This document shows, piece by piece, positions 52,942 through 63,918 of a stretch of 64,000 bases of DNA. The DNA is taken from assembly GCA_019279435.1 (NCBI GenBank), contig JAAALK010000285.1:70912249-70976248 (forward strand), in the 5' to 3' direction. The DNA comes from Zizania palustris (taxonomy: Eukaryota; Streptophyta; Magnoliopsida; Poales; Poaceae). Numbering within the stretch: the first letter of the stretch is position 1; every line of letters begins with the position of its first letter. Under the pieces are notes generated by a model, which worked only from the letters and a program-made list of their open reading frames with translations, searched no databases and was not told where the DNA came from. The position numbers and the translations under genes were made by a program.

Positions 52942-52988
52942 GTCGCCACAAGGATCACAACCGGTAAAGGTCAACTCGTGATCATATT

Positions 52989-53001
52989 GGCTCCGATACC
53001 A
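52989..53001 (-). other. Primer binding site of Copia-B
   Basis: Minus strand TGGTATCGGAGCC, one change from the initiator tRNA-Met consensus TGGTATCAGAGCC, two bases after the LTR. Confidence 0.8.
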
Positions 53002-53352
53002 ATTGTGGGATCGGAATAGCGACTAGAGGGGGGTGAATAGGTGCCTCGACACTTTCTTTCGAATGAGATGGACTAATCAAATCACCCAACGCACCTCTAA
53101 GGACTCAAATTCAAGTTTCAAACCAATCAGCACAATTTAGAGCTCAAACAGATTCAACCGCCCAAAAATAGCTTTGATTCAAGCTTCTCAAACAACTACC
53201 AAAACTCTCACTCTAGAGATCAAATTAAAGTGCAAAAAGTAAATCAGAATGTTTTAACTCAATCACAATCGAGACTCAAATACTTCTGAAATTTTTCGGA
53301 CGTTGAATAGTAAATGTAACTTCAGCAATGTGAATTTGTCAAATTATGGTTC

Positions 53353-55377
53353 TGAGAAACCAAGGGTTGGTTTCAGAGTCTGTGATGAGTGATTGACAGA
53401 GTTTATCCTCTGGTTCGAAGGGGTCCCTCCGAAGGGGTTCGGAGGTTGGATCTCCGAAGGTGTTCGGAGGTGGTTTCACCGAAGGGTTTGGTGGGCTTTG
53501 GTTGCTGCAGCTGTTGCAGCGGAGTGTGCCTGTCGGAGGGGTCCGACAGTACACGATGACTGGGGTTGTACCGAAGGTCTCGATACTTTGGGCGGTACAC
53601 TAGAGTGTGTGCTGAAGGTTGTTTACCCGGAGAGGTCTCCGAGGTACTGGATACACTTGTCTGCTTGTCTGTGGTGCGCAGGGGACTGCGGAGGCGACGG
53701 ACGGTTCGTAGCAAGTGAACCTGGGTAAAGCGGGAGGCTTGATGCCAGGGGAGCAGGGAGCTCTGTCACGAAGGCTGCGAAGGGGTCGAGGTGCACCAGG
53801 AGAAGGCAGTAAGTGCGGAGCGTGGCTCCGGGTGAAGGTACTCCGAGACAAAGTCCTCGGAGGCGAGGCACTTCGAAGAGTAACTTCGGAGTATGGTAGA
53901 TCAAGTCCTCAGCAGAGGCAAGGTGTTCGATATGTGCTCCGGAGGGAGACACTCGAAGGTTTACCCAACGAAGGTCTCAGAAGTCGAGGTGCATCGAAGG
54001 CATGGTCCGGGTGATGCTCGTCGAGGAGTGTGCTCAGGGAGAGACACTGCGACGAAGTGCTCATGGAATGCTTCATGCGGAGGCCTTGGACGAAGGAGGG
54101 ACTTCGAAGGGTGGTACTCCGAAGGTGGGGTTTCGGAGTGAAGCAGGCTCCGGAGCGAGGCTGACTCCAGAGTGAGGATGACTTGAGGTACTTTGGCCAA
54201 GCATGGCTTCGGTACACGGACTGACGGAGTTCGAGCTGAGAGAAGCTGCGAAGCAGTGGTGGTCCACTCCGAAGGTGTTGGTGCGAAGGCTCAAGGGCTT
54301 TGACGGCTTCGGCTCAAAACCGTCACTGTATCGAATGCTGACTTCGGTGAAGCGAAGGCCGTCAGGCTCAAGGCTTCTCACCGAAGCTACCGCACCCCTC
54401 GCGTGCGAAGGGGGCTTCAGAAAGGTCAAAGACTGTAAAGGCTGACAATGTCTGCTCTGCAAAAAGCTGACGTTGTCCCCTCTGCAAAGCTGACAGAGAA
54501 GCCTCCAAATAAAGTAGACTACCTTTTGTACCCCTCTGTTCTGATGAGACAAAACCAATATAAACCCTAGGGGTAATGTAGTCAATTCACTTGGGTGAAT
54601 AGTGGCTATAAATAGTGGGGGCTGGGTAGGTAACATTTAACACTTTGAGCATTCATTATTGAGCTCCTGTACTAGCCACCACATACTTTGTATTCATCCA
54701 GTGAGTTCATTTTTAGTGTTCCCTGTTCAAGCAGCGAAGCCTTGTCTCTTTGTTCATTTTCTGCTTGAGCTTGTTTCGCATACCTCGCTACATACTTCGA
54801 TCTTTTGTATGTCACTTCGAGTGACTTGTGGTAGTGCAGCAAGGCCTGTCTGGGCGAAGTGTGTTGTGTGCGAAGTGTGCTTTTCAGTGTGCGTTCGCTC
54901 TGTGTAACTGGAGGCTAGACCTCGCTAATTACTAGCGAAGCACTGATCGAAGCCCATTTTTCTTCCCGTGTCGTAGCACTTAGCGAAGTCTGTAAAGTGT
55001 GCTTTTAGACCTTCGTAGTACGAAGCCCAGCACCAGTTGCTGTCGCTAAGTATTTGGTCGAAGTCCTCAGAGGGTTGTCCACTGTTGCGAAGGGTGAAGT
55101 GCGAAGCCTGCTTGAAGCACCCTGTGTGCGGAGCCTGCACTGACTTAGCAGAGCTGGTTTTTCGGGGTTGTGGGAGGAGCGAAGTTCTCTTGGCTTCGAA
55201 CTTTTACTCCTTGCGAAGCCTGGGTTCGGAGTCGTCAAATACCTCCGAACCTATACTTCGAAGTGTGTGTTCGAAGCTTGTTCCGCAGAAGACAGTTTTA
55301 AAACAGAAGGCTATTTTAGCCTGAAATTTTAAAAGCTCCCATTCACCCCCCCTCTGGTCGCCATTTCCGGTCCAACA
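53353..55377 (+). repeat. Solo LTR of a SIRE-type copia element
   Basis: 2025 bp, TGAGAAACCAAGG to CCGGTCCAACA, TSD GGTTC at 53348-53352 and 55378-55382. There is no PBS or internal sequence. TATA box (CTATAAATAG) near 54605-54614. It carries the CACCCCCCCTCTGGTCGC motif near its end and many CGAAGG/TTCGGAG motifs. It is related in layout to the Copia-C LTR. It arose by recombination between the LTRs of a full element. Confidence 0.88.
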
Positions 55378-55826
55378 GGTTCAGTTTGCAAATCTCAATT
55401 TCAATTAGATTCAAATCAGCACACAATTATTCAAAACTTGTCAAGTAGAACAAGTAATTTCAGAACACCTGAAAAGAACTTAAATCAGCAACACTATACT
55501 TCATCCGATAACATCCAATGCTAAGAATTCAGAAATGGATATGTGCTGACAACACTGTAGCAAATCTGACAAAATTGAGAAGACTGAATATAGACCAAAC
55601 AGCAATAAAACAGTTTCAGTTCTGAGGAAAATCTAAAAGCTGATCAAAAGAGTTTTCTCCACAATCAACTCAATTCTGAAACAAATTGGAATAAATAGCA
55701 GCTACTATTCAATATCTGATAATACTCAGTAAAACAAATTCAATCTGATTGTTCTCTTCAAAAGGCAACTCATGCAGCATTTTATCCACACATATGCAGT
55801 ACTACAGAGTCCTCTGGTTATGACAA

Positions 55827-56733
55827 TGATGAGGACATCACTTCACATGATACACACATGGAGCCTCCACCTACAATTCAACTACAAGGACCAATCACAC
55901 GCGCCCGTGCCCGTCGCTTGAACCATGAGGTTAATTCTTTCCTTAGCAACTTTTTCAATATTTGTTTGGATGGGATGCTACTGAATACTAGTGATATTTT
56001 GTTGCTTAGGAACATGGGAGATGGAATAGAAGAGTTGGACTTGAAGACGGAGCCGCACGGATGTTTGAAGTCAAGATTTCGCTGGTTCGGACTACATCGA
56101 CCACCCTGCACCAAAATGGCCATAACTTCCTCATACGAAGTCCGATTGGCGCGTTCTTTGACTTTTTGGAAAGCTGAGGAGAAGACGGATCGTTTGCCGT
56201 TGGTTTCACCTCATTTCGAGTCTCGAGTCGTCCTGTGTATTTAAAACAGTACTGCGTGACAGAACTGGGCCATGTTGGCCATAATCTGAGTCTGTACGTC
56301 TTCTAGCCCACGGCCCAAGTCTGTTCACCTTCCACAGGCCGCCGCCCTATATATTCTCACGCCAGCCACCTCTAGGGTTAGGTTTTGCTTTGTTGCATCT
56401 ACACTGTTGTGTTTAGATCCCGCCTCTTGCACCGGACCGATTGGCTGCTGCATTGGCGTTTGTGAAACCTCACCTTATCTTCGTTTGTCTGTGATTTGGC
56501 ATTCGATTTGTATCCTTCTGTTCTTGCTTGTGTTTTTGGGTTCGCTTGCAGGAATTAGCCTTCGTGGCGAGGTCAATCGCGTTCTGCGTGGTTGATAACC
56601 AACGGAAACAGTGGTGTAACGATTGCAAGGTTTTGATCCACCGGACCGGAGCCTTGGATCGCCAACGTCGAGATTCTCCACCAACCCAAGTTTATCCCTT
56701 ACCTAACGGAAGATCGGGACCAATCCCCCATCA
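55827..56733 (+). repeat. 5' LTR of the CRM-like element
   Basis: 907 bp. A TATATAT run near 56349 suggests the promoter. It includes the pol tail sequence (MEPPPTIQLQGPITRARA from 55858) as non-translated copy. Confidence 0.88.
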
Positions 56734-56735
56734 GC

Positions 56736-56747
56736 TGGTATCAGAGC
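56736..56747 (+). other. Primer binding site of the CRM-like element
   Basis: TGGTATCAGAGC, two bases after the LTR; initiator tRNA-Met type. Confidence 0.88.
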
Positions 56748-58095
56748 TCAGTTTTCCCGTTAGGTAATTTCGATCTGCTTTTGTTTCTACCCAGAGTCCA
56801 GAAAACCGCACCAAAGAAAAATTCCCCACCGAGAACCCCTTTGTGCCTTGCGATTTTAATTTCAGTTTTAACTTTGTTGAGTTTGTGTTCTTGGTCGAGT
56901 CTTGTTGCTGGTTTAGTCATCCCTCTGTGTCGTTTGAGTAGTAGTTGTTCTTGTGTCTCAGAAAAAAATTTCCCCACCGAAACCCCCCCTTCTGCAACCC
57001 TATTTGTTTTCCACATCTACTCTTTGTGACCCCCCTTCAGTAAAACAGGCATAACTTTTCGCTCGTTTGGCAGAAAAATCTGAAATTTTTTGAGCGTGTT
57101 CCTGACCCAATTTGGGTGGGTACCCTAACCGGTTCGGTTAGCCCTCACCAAAATCGCCAAAAAAATCAGGAAGATAAAGAAAAAAATTGGACAAAGTTTT
57201 TGCTCGCTGGACAGCGAACTTGTTGAATTTCTGTGAGCCACATCCCACCTCAGTTGTAGGTGCCAAATTTTGTGGTTGCATCTCTGGTCATCCTTGTTCA
57301 AAACAAAATAGAGTGAAAAAAAGAGAAAAAAAAATATAAAAAAAAGGAGAAGCGGTCCTGTTTGTTGCTTGTCCGAACTCTTGTCCGAACTCCTGTCCGA
57401 ACACTTGTCTGATCTGAGGAAGGCATTGGCTGTTTGTTGCTTGTCCGAACTCTTGTCCGAACTCCTGTCCGAACCCTTGTCCGATCTGAGGAAGGCATTG
57501 GCTGTTTGTTGCTTGTCCGATCTCTTGTCCGAACACTTGTCCGATCATGAGGAAGGCATTGGCTGTTTGTTGCTTGTCCGATCTCTTGTCCGAACTCTTG
57601 TCCGAACTCTTGTCCGATCCCTTGTCCGATCAGCGGCAGAAAAAAAAATTGTGCACATACCCTTGTCCGATCCCTTGTCCGATCTGTAGAGAGCTGAATT
57701 TGGTCTGTTTGTGCTTCCATTTGAGTTTTGGGCACATAGTTTCCCTCTATTGCTTGAATTTTCACCTTGGGAGCACTAAGGCCAGCAACTTTGACGAGTA
57801 CTTGGGAATACTTATTGAACTTGGTTTAACTGTTATTATTATCGCTAATCCTTGCTACTCACTTGCCTTCCAAGCTACACATTTCTCTTGGTCAGGACAG
57901 GTTCATTTCTTGCAATTGTACACCACCCTTCACTTGGTTCATCACCTGTAGGCCGGTGACCTCACTGCGGCGTGGTAAGAACACTTGCAAGCGTGGGTAA
58001 GGTGCTTGACGGATTGCTTCCACCCCACACCCACCACCACACCTAGCTGTTTACATAAGGATTATTCTTTGTTGCTTTGTCTTTTCTCTAACATG
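56748..58095 (+). other. Leader of the CRM-like element, gag absent
   Basis: 1.35 kb between PBS and protease. It holds a poly-A/purine stretch (57305-57350), the minisatellite and ordinary sequence at 57700-58090. No gag domain or zinc knuckle is recognisable in any frame. Confidence 0.6.
57361..57690. repeat. Nested minisatellite of (C/T)TTGTCCGA(A/T)C units
   Basis: Short units of 10-12 bp containing TTGTCCGA are grouped into larger repeats of about 72 bp (starts at about 57361, 57433, 57505, then 57566). Each larger unit ends GAGGAAGGCATTGGCTG. It lies in the leader of the CRM-like element where gag would be expected downstream. Confidence 0.85.
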
Positions 58096-59292
58096 GCAGC
58101 ACTTATTGTACAACGTGACTTGAGCACTCACATGGACCAGGACGACCAGGCACAACGGAACAATATATTTCAGACCTTCTTCCGCGTCAAAGACCGTCGT
58201 GCGCGTGTCATCATCGACAGCGGTAGTTGCAACAATTTGGTGAGCCTCGACGTGGTAACTAAGCTTCAACTTCCCACACGTGCACATCCACACCCTTACC
58301 ATGTGCAATGGCTCAACGACAGCGGTAAGGTCAAGCTAACACAAACTGTTCACATCGAATTTTCCATTGGTACATACTTTGGAAGTGCTGATTTTGACGT
58401 AGTACCAATGCAAGCATGTTCTCTATTACTTGGTAGACCTTGGGTATATGATACTGATGCTACACACCATGGTAGGAGCAATAAGTACACATTTATGTAT
58501 AAAGGAAAGAAAGTTACATTGCTTCCTATGACTCCTGCTGAAATTGTGAAATTTGAACAAGAAAAACGTGCTAGGGACGCACAAAGGAGCAAACAACTTT
58601 CTGAAAATCAGCAAGTAGCTAAAACACTTTCGAGGCAACAAAAAGAAAAAGTTGTTTCTCCTTCCTCATCACAAGTTATTAATCTGAAAGGATGTGTCAT
58701 GCATGCCACTAAAACTAACCTTGCAGTACGTAGTTTTCTTGGTCTTGCAGGTTTCTACCGGCGTTTTGTGAAAGATTTCAGCACCATAGCTGGTCCTTTA
58801 CCTGAATTGACCAAGAAGGGAGTTACTTCTACTTGGGAGTCAGCACAAGAACAAGCTCTTGCCACACTCAAGGATCGCCTTACACGTGCACCTCTACTTC
58901 AGCTACCCGACTTCAGTAAGTCTGTTGAGTTAGAATGTGATGCTAGTGATTTTGGAATAGGAGATGTGCTGCTACAAGGAGGTAAACCCGTGACCTATTC
59001 TAGTGAGAAATTGCATGGTCCACAATTGAATTATTTTACCTATGATAAGGAATTATATGCCTTAGTGCGTGTGCTTGAAACTTGGCAACATTCTGATCAT
59101 GAAGCACTCAAATATTTAAGAGGGCAAGCTAAACTGAATCATAGACATGTTAAATGGGTTGAATTTATTGAATCTTTCCCATACATTGAGAAATACAAGA
59201 ATGACAAAGAAAATGTGGTTGCTGATGCTTTGTCTCGTAGGATTGTTCTTTTATCTCAACTTGATATTAATGTTCCAGATTTGGAAGTTTGA
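58096..59292 (+). pseudogene. pol: CRM-like protease joined to RNase H, RT deleted
   Basis: The frame starts in a gag/PR border (ALIVQRDLSTHMDQDDQ) and has the protease site VIIDSGSCNNLVSLDVV plus CSLLLGRPWVYDTDA. At about 58725 it jumps directly to the RT connection VRSFLGLAGFYRRFVKDFST, so fingers, palm and the catalytic Asp pair are missing. RNase H follows (LECDASDFGIGDVLLQGG, YDKELYALVRVLETW, KENVVADALSRR), with a second in-frame loss near 59092 where WQH runs straight into SDHEALKYL. It ends TGA at 59290-59292 through a one-base shift. Confidence 0.82.
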
Positions 59293-60596
59293 AAGATTTG
59301 TATGTTGTAGATAAAGAAGTTGCTGAACCATTCACTAAATGTAATGATGGGAAAGGTTGGAAAAGATTTCATGTTTATGACGGCTTCTTGTTCCATGATA
59401 ACAAGCTATGTGTTCCAGATTCGTCCGTACGTTTGCTGTTGTTGCAGGAATCACATGGCGGTGGATTAATGGAACATTTTGGGAGAGAAAAGATTTTGTC
59501 CCTGCTGTCCAATAATTTTTATTGGCTAAAAATGCGGAGAGATGTTGAACGATTTGTGCAGCATTGTGCCACATACCATAAAGCTAAGTCCAAACTTAAC
59601 CCGAATGGTTTGTATACTCCACTTCCTGTTTCTAGTGCACCTTGGGAAGATATTTGCATGAACTTTATTGTGGGATTGCCTAGGACAAAGAGGGGGAGAG
59701 ACTCCATATTTGTAAGAGTGGATAGGTTTTCTAAAATGGCACACTTTATTCCCTGTCACAAGACCAACGATGCTTCACATGTTGCTGATTTATTTTTCAG
59801 GGAAATTGTGAGATTGCACGGGATGCCCAGAACCACTGTTTCAGATCATGATGTGAAGTTTATGAATTACTTTTGGGAGACAATGTGGGCCAAGCTTGGC
59901 ACAAAATTGCTATTTGCAACAACTTGTCACCCGCAAACTGAAGGTCAAACAGAGGTGGTAAACCGTACACTCTCCATGTTGCTGCGAACAATGAGTAAGA
60001 AGAACTTGAAAGAATGGGAGGACTGTCTTCCACATGTTGAGTCTGCATACAATAGAGCTGTCCACTCAACAACACAATTGTGCCCGTCTGAAGTGGTGTA
60101 TGGTTTTAAGCCAATCACACTACTTGATTTGCTGCCACTTCCTTTTCAAGAGAGAGCAAACATAGAGGCAACTAAGCGTGCAGAGTTTGTGAAAGCTATG
60201 CATCTGAAGACCAAGGAAGTTATAGAAAAGAAGGCACGCTATTTTGCTCAAAAGACGAATAAAGCAAGAAAGAAGATGTTTTTCAAACCAGGAGACCTTG
60301 TTTGGTTGTACTTGCGCAAGGATCATTTTTCTGATTTGAGAAAGTTTAAATTGATGCCCCGTGCTGATAATTTAAAACCCTATTTGGGAGCTGACGATGA
60401 GCTTGAGTCGAGGACGACTCCAATTCAAGAAGGGGAGGATGATGAGGACATCACTTCACATGATACACACATGGAGCCTCCACCTACAATTCAACTACAA
60501 GGACCAATCACACGCGCCCGTGCCCGTCGCTTGAACCATGAGGTTAATTCTTTCCTTAGCAATTTTTCAATATTTGTTTGGATGGGATGCTACTGA
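59289..60596 (+). pseudogene. pol: CRM-like integrase, catalytic Asp and finger Cys mutated
   Basis: An open frame of 435 codons. In the zinc finger HCATYHKAK has Tyr (TAC, 59574-59576) for the second Cys. In the core the first catalytic Asp is Asn (MNFIVGLP, AAC 59661-59663), while VSDHDVKF and CHPQTEGQTEVVNRTL keep Asp and Glu. After FKPGDLVWLYLRKDHFSDLR and KLMPRAD the frame jumps near 60366 to NLKPYLGADDELESR, so about 30 residues of the GPF/Y module are missing. The tail MEPPPTIQLQGPITRARARR is encoded inside the 3' LTR (60440-60596). Confidence 0.83.
60428..60439 (+). other. Polypurine tract of the CRM-like element
   Basis: AGAAGGGGAGGA directly before the 3' LTR; it also encodes part of pol. 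Confidence 0.78.
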
Positions 60597-61346
60597 ATAC
60601 TAGTGGTATTTTGTTGCTTAGGAACATGGGAGATGGAATAGAAGAGTTGGACTTGAAGACGGAGCCGCACGGATGTTTGAAGTCAAGATTTCGCTGGTTC
60701 GGACTACATCGACCACCCTGCATCAAAATGGCCATAACTTCCTCATACGAAGTCCGATTGGCGCGTTCTTTGACTTTTTGGAAAGCTGAGGAGAAGACGG
60801 ATCGTTTGCCGTTGGTTTCACCTCATTTGGAGTCTCGAGTCGTCCTGTGTATTTAAAACAGTACTGCGTGACAGAACTGGGCCATGTTGGCCATAATCTG
60901 AGTCTGTACGTCTTCTAGCCCACAGCCCAAGTCTGTTCACCTTCCACAGGCCGCCGCCCTATATATTCTCACGCCAGCCACCTCTAGGGTTAGGTTTTAC
61001 TTTGTTGCATCTACACTGTTGTGTTTAGATCCCGCCTCTTGCACCGGACCGATTGGCTGCTGCATTGGCGTTTGTGAAACCTCACCTTATCTTCGTTTGT
61101 CTGTGATTTGGCATTCGATTTGTATCCTTCCTGTTCTTGCTTGTGTTCTTGGGTTCGCTTGCAGGAATTAGCCTTCGTGGCGAGGTCAATCGCGTTCTGC
61201 GTGGTTGATAACCAACGGAGACAGTGGTCTAACGATTGCAAGGTTTTGATCCGCCGGACCGGAGCCTTGGATCGCCAACGTCAAGATTCTCCACCAACCC
61301 AAGTTTATCCCTTACCTAACGGAAGATCGGGACCAATCCCCCATCA
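60440..61346 (+). repeat. 3' LTR of the CRM-like element
   Basis: 907 bp, pairs with 55827-56733; the first 157 bp are translated as the pol tail. Confidence 0.88.
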
Positions 61347-61351
61347 GACAA

Positions 61352-63480
61352 TATGCACAACAAACTCAGATTTGAATTTAGAAAACTTGTATAGCAATCA
61401 GAATTGTCGGACAGTGAATACTTGTAGTAAATTTCAGTTTGATTCAACACTTCAAGATTTGATTCAACTTGAGCAATACAAAGTACAGTACCTTGTCGAC
61501 ACAGGGACTGTAGCTAGACAGAAATAACCAGGTCTATACTATTCATCAACCAGATTCCATTGCAAGGTATAATTTCTAGAGATTTAGTTCAAAGAGCTGC
61601 GCAAACTTTTGTTTTATCTCAAACAATACAGCAAACTGATTGGATAACATGCACATCAAATTAAGTCAGAATAGGGTGAATACTTTTAGGAAACATATCT
61701 CAATTTTTAGATTAAACATGTTGAATAGAATTTTAATTCAACAGATCACACACTGATTTCAGGATCCTATTTTCAGACTATAGCCCAAACCATTGACAAT
61801 TCAGAATCTCTTAATTGAATGGCAATCAGATGATAACAATCTGAATACTGATGTGAAAACACTATTCAACAAATTAGATCAGGTACTTTTGAAGTTCTAA
61901 ACATCATCCAAGAATTTCAGTACTAGAGACAAGACATGAGAGTATTCAACCTTCAAAAATAGTCTCAAATAACACATGGAATCAGTCTGAAAATGATTCA
62001 ACTACTAAAATTCAGTGACTGAAATTCTTGACACAAAATTGACAGCACATCTTTTCAAAATAGTAAACCAGTTGATCTCAGGAACTAAGCCTTCATTCTT
62101 TTGATGATCTGAAGAAGTAACTCAGAACTAAAACCCAATATCATCAAATAAAAACTGATCAGACTAAGAAATTCAGAGAAGGAGTACAAGATCAATCAAT
62201 CAAAAATATTCAGATCAGGTGATACATGTTTCAGCAGGAACCTAACAAAATATGATAATAAAAACCTCTAAAACCAGCAAGAATAAAGAGCAATTTTATC
62301 TGATTCAGTTCAATCAACACATCAAATAAGTTCACTCAGATCTATTCCAAACATATACAAATGATTACTGATAGAGGACAAAACAGCATTCACAAGACAA
62401 AATGAACAAATGAACAGGATATAAATCAGTATCTAAACCAGGAATTTTGATTAGAGTTACACCGATTCAAGGTTTGAATGTATCCAATAGATAAACACAT
62501 CGAGTTCTAACTACCATCTCACAAGTATTCAACTTAGATCAACAAAATACATCACAGAAATTGGTAGATGAACTCACACGTTTCCTTCGCTGGCTTTAGG
62601 GAAAGAACCTAACGGTGAACAGCCTTGTCAGCACGGCTGTAGTCGATCCGAAACGTTTAAGCCACACTATTCGTCGTCATGCAATTTCAGCAGGAAGAAA
62701 ACTAACAGTTGTTCAAACTTTGCAAGAGACAAAAATGAATTTGATCTGTTGAAGCTAGAATGTTTTGGTTGATATCTGTTTGGCCAGATCAGGGGATATA
62801 AATCCCACCTGCCCCAAGGTTTCTAGAAGGCATATTTTACACAAAGCCCCCCAGAAAGACTCAAATTACAAAACTGAAAAATTAGAACTGAAAATACCCT
62901 ATTACAATAGACCCCTCTTTAGAATATTTTCAGAATATATATACTCCAAAAATACTCTGAAAAGTACACACTATGACACTAAAAAAATTTAAACTAAAAT
63001 TTGACACTATTTTATTGAAATAGTAAAAATGTTTAATGTTTTGATGGTTTTTAGCGAAAACCGAAAAACCCTCTCCCAATCGTCGATGCCCGTCGTCAGT
63101 CCGCGAACTCGACCGCCAGCAAGTCTCTCCCACTCTCGATCCCTCGAGCCTCCTTGTCACTTGCACTAGCTTCCCTTTTGTTGACTCAAACGACGCTTCG
63201 TCTCGATCAATCTCCAAATCGACATCTCGTTCGACATCCATGCGTACACCCGAGTCCACTCCCGACTTCGACTGACACCCTCGACCATCTGGCATTATAC
63301 TCCCCGTCTAACCCTGATCTCATGCCATCGACAGTTGTTGAGTAACTCTAGCGTGCACACACGAGACAAACATAGACACACACATCAACTCCAGTACACC
63401 CAGACTCAACTCATGAACTCAGCCTGTCAATCACTCATCATTCCATTGAACACTAGTGACACACCTCACTATGTTCCTCA
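61352..63480 (-). repeat. Remainder of the Copia-B 5' LTR
   Basis: Collinear with 46433-48557 of the 3' LTR. AT-rich, no gene. Confidence 0.85.
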
Positions 63481-63854
63481 TTTATAGATTCACCAGGCGC
63501 TTGCACAAACAGCTAATAGTGTTGATTGTATGTGCTTTGGCGCCTAACCTTAATCTGTGTAGATCCCTCACAAAAAATAGTGAGTGTAGTCCAAATCTGC
63601 CTTGCTGTCCTTAGGTGTTGAACCCTATCAAACTCACTCCGACTCAAACCAATGAACAATATATTTCTAGCTTTCGAGTTAGAATTATACTAATCTTTTT
63701 CTGTCTGAGTGGTGTGGGTTTCAGGGAAGGAGTATTGTGAGTCCAGAATCTCCCAAATTGTATTTCCTTGGCTTAGCAAGTAAGCCTCCATGCGTACCTT
63801 CCAATATGCAAAGTCAGTCCCATCGAACAGAGGTATTTTACTAACTCTGTCCAT
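63481..63854 (-). pseudogene. gag: Copia-A gag, N-terminal part
   Basis: Minus strand from ATG 63854 (MDRVSKIPLFDGTDFAYWKV), then MEAYLLSQGNTIWEILDSQY, SNSKARNILFIGLSRSEFDR and QHLRTARQIWTTLTIF. At least two stops occur. It ends at the Copia-B junction (63480/63481) and continues at 45616 and 7318. It is closely related to Copia-B gag but is a separate element. Confidence 0.8.
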
Positions 63855-63902
63855 GTCGCCAAAAGATCAAAAAACTGGTTAAAGTCAACTGGTGATCTTA
63901 AC

Positions 63903-63916
63903 CCGCTCTGATACTA
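63903..63916 (-). other. Primer binding site of Copia-A
   Basis: Minus strand TAGTATCAGAGCGG, a slightly altered initiator tRNA-Met site (TGGTATCAGAGC), two bases after the LTR. Confidence 0.7.
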
Positions 63917-63918
63917 AT

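Larger units (their letters stand above)
55827..61346 (+). mobile_element. Short CRM-like Ty3/gypsy element with in-frame internal deletions
   Basis: 5520 bp, two 907-bp LTRs (TGATGAGGACATCAC to CCCCCATCA), TSD GACAA at 55822-55826 and 61347-61351. A PBS and PPT are present. Gag and nearly all of RT are missing; protease, RNase H and integrase remain in two long ORFs. There is no chromodomain, and pol runs into the 3' LTR, a property I associate with CRM-type elements (uncertain). About 10 substitutions and two indels between LTRs (near 1%) indicate a recent insertion. Confidence 0.87.
45617..63480 (-). mobile_element. Copia-B: deletion-derivative SIRE-type Ty1/copia with both LTRs
   Basis: A minus-strand element. 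3' LTR 45617-48557, PPT, 3' region, RNase H end, a PR-RT deletion junction, gag, PBS and 5' LTR 53004-63480 (itself holding two later insertions). TSD TCTAT at 45612-45616 versus TTTAT at 63481-63485, one mismatch. Integrase and almost all of RT are missing, so it depended on other elements to move or decayed in place. LTR stretches compared differ by several percent. Confidence 0.87.
53004..63480 (-). repeat. 5' LTR of Copia-B, containing two later insertions
   Basis: LTR pieces are 53004-53352, 55383-55826 and 61352-63480, about 2.9 kb in total, collinear with 45617-48557. Interruptions are the solo LTR (53353-55377) and the short gypsy element (55827-61346). The pieces contain no gene. Confidence 0.87.

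Noticed and set aside
53393..54445. Many overlapping ORFs in the solo LTR
   Set aside because: GC-rich LTR with simple CGAAGG-type words open in all frames; none starts or ends at a meaningful place.
57298..57765. Minus-strand ORF of 155 residues rich in DRTRVRT repeats
   Set aside because: It is a by-product of the minisatellite on the plus strand; similar reading occurs in several frames.
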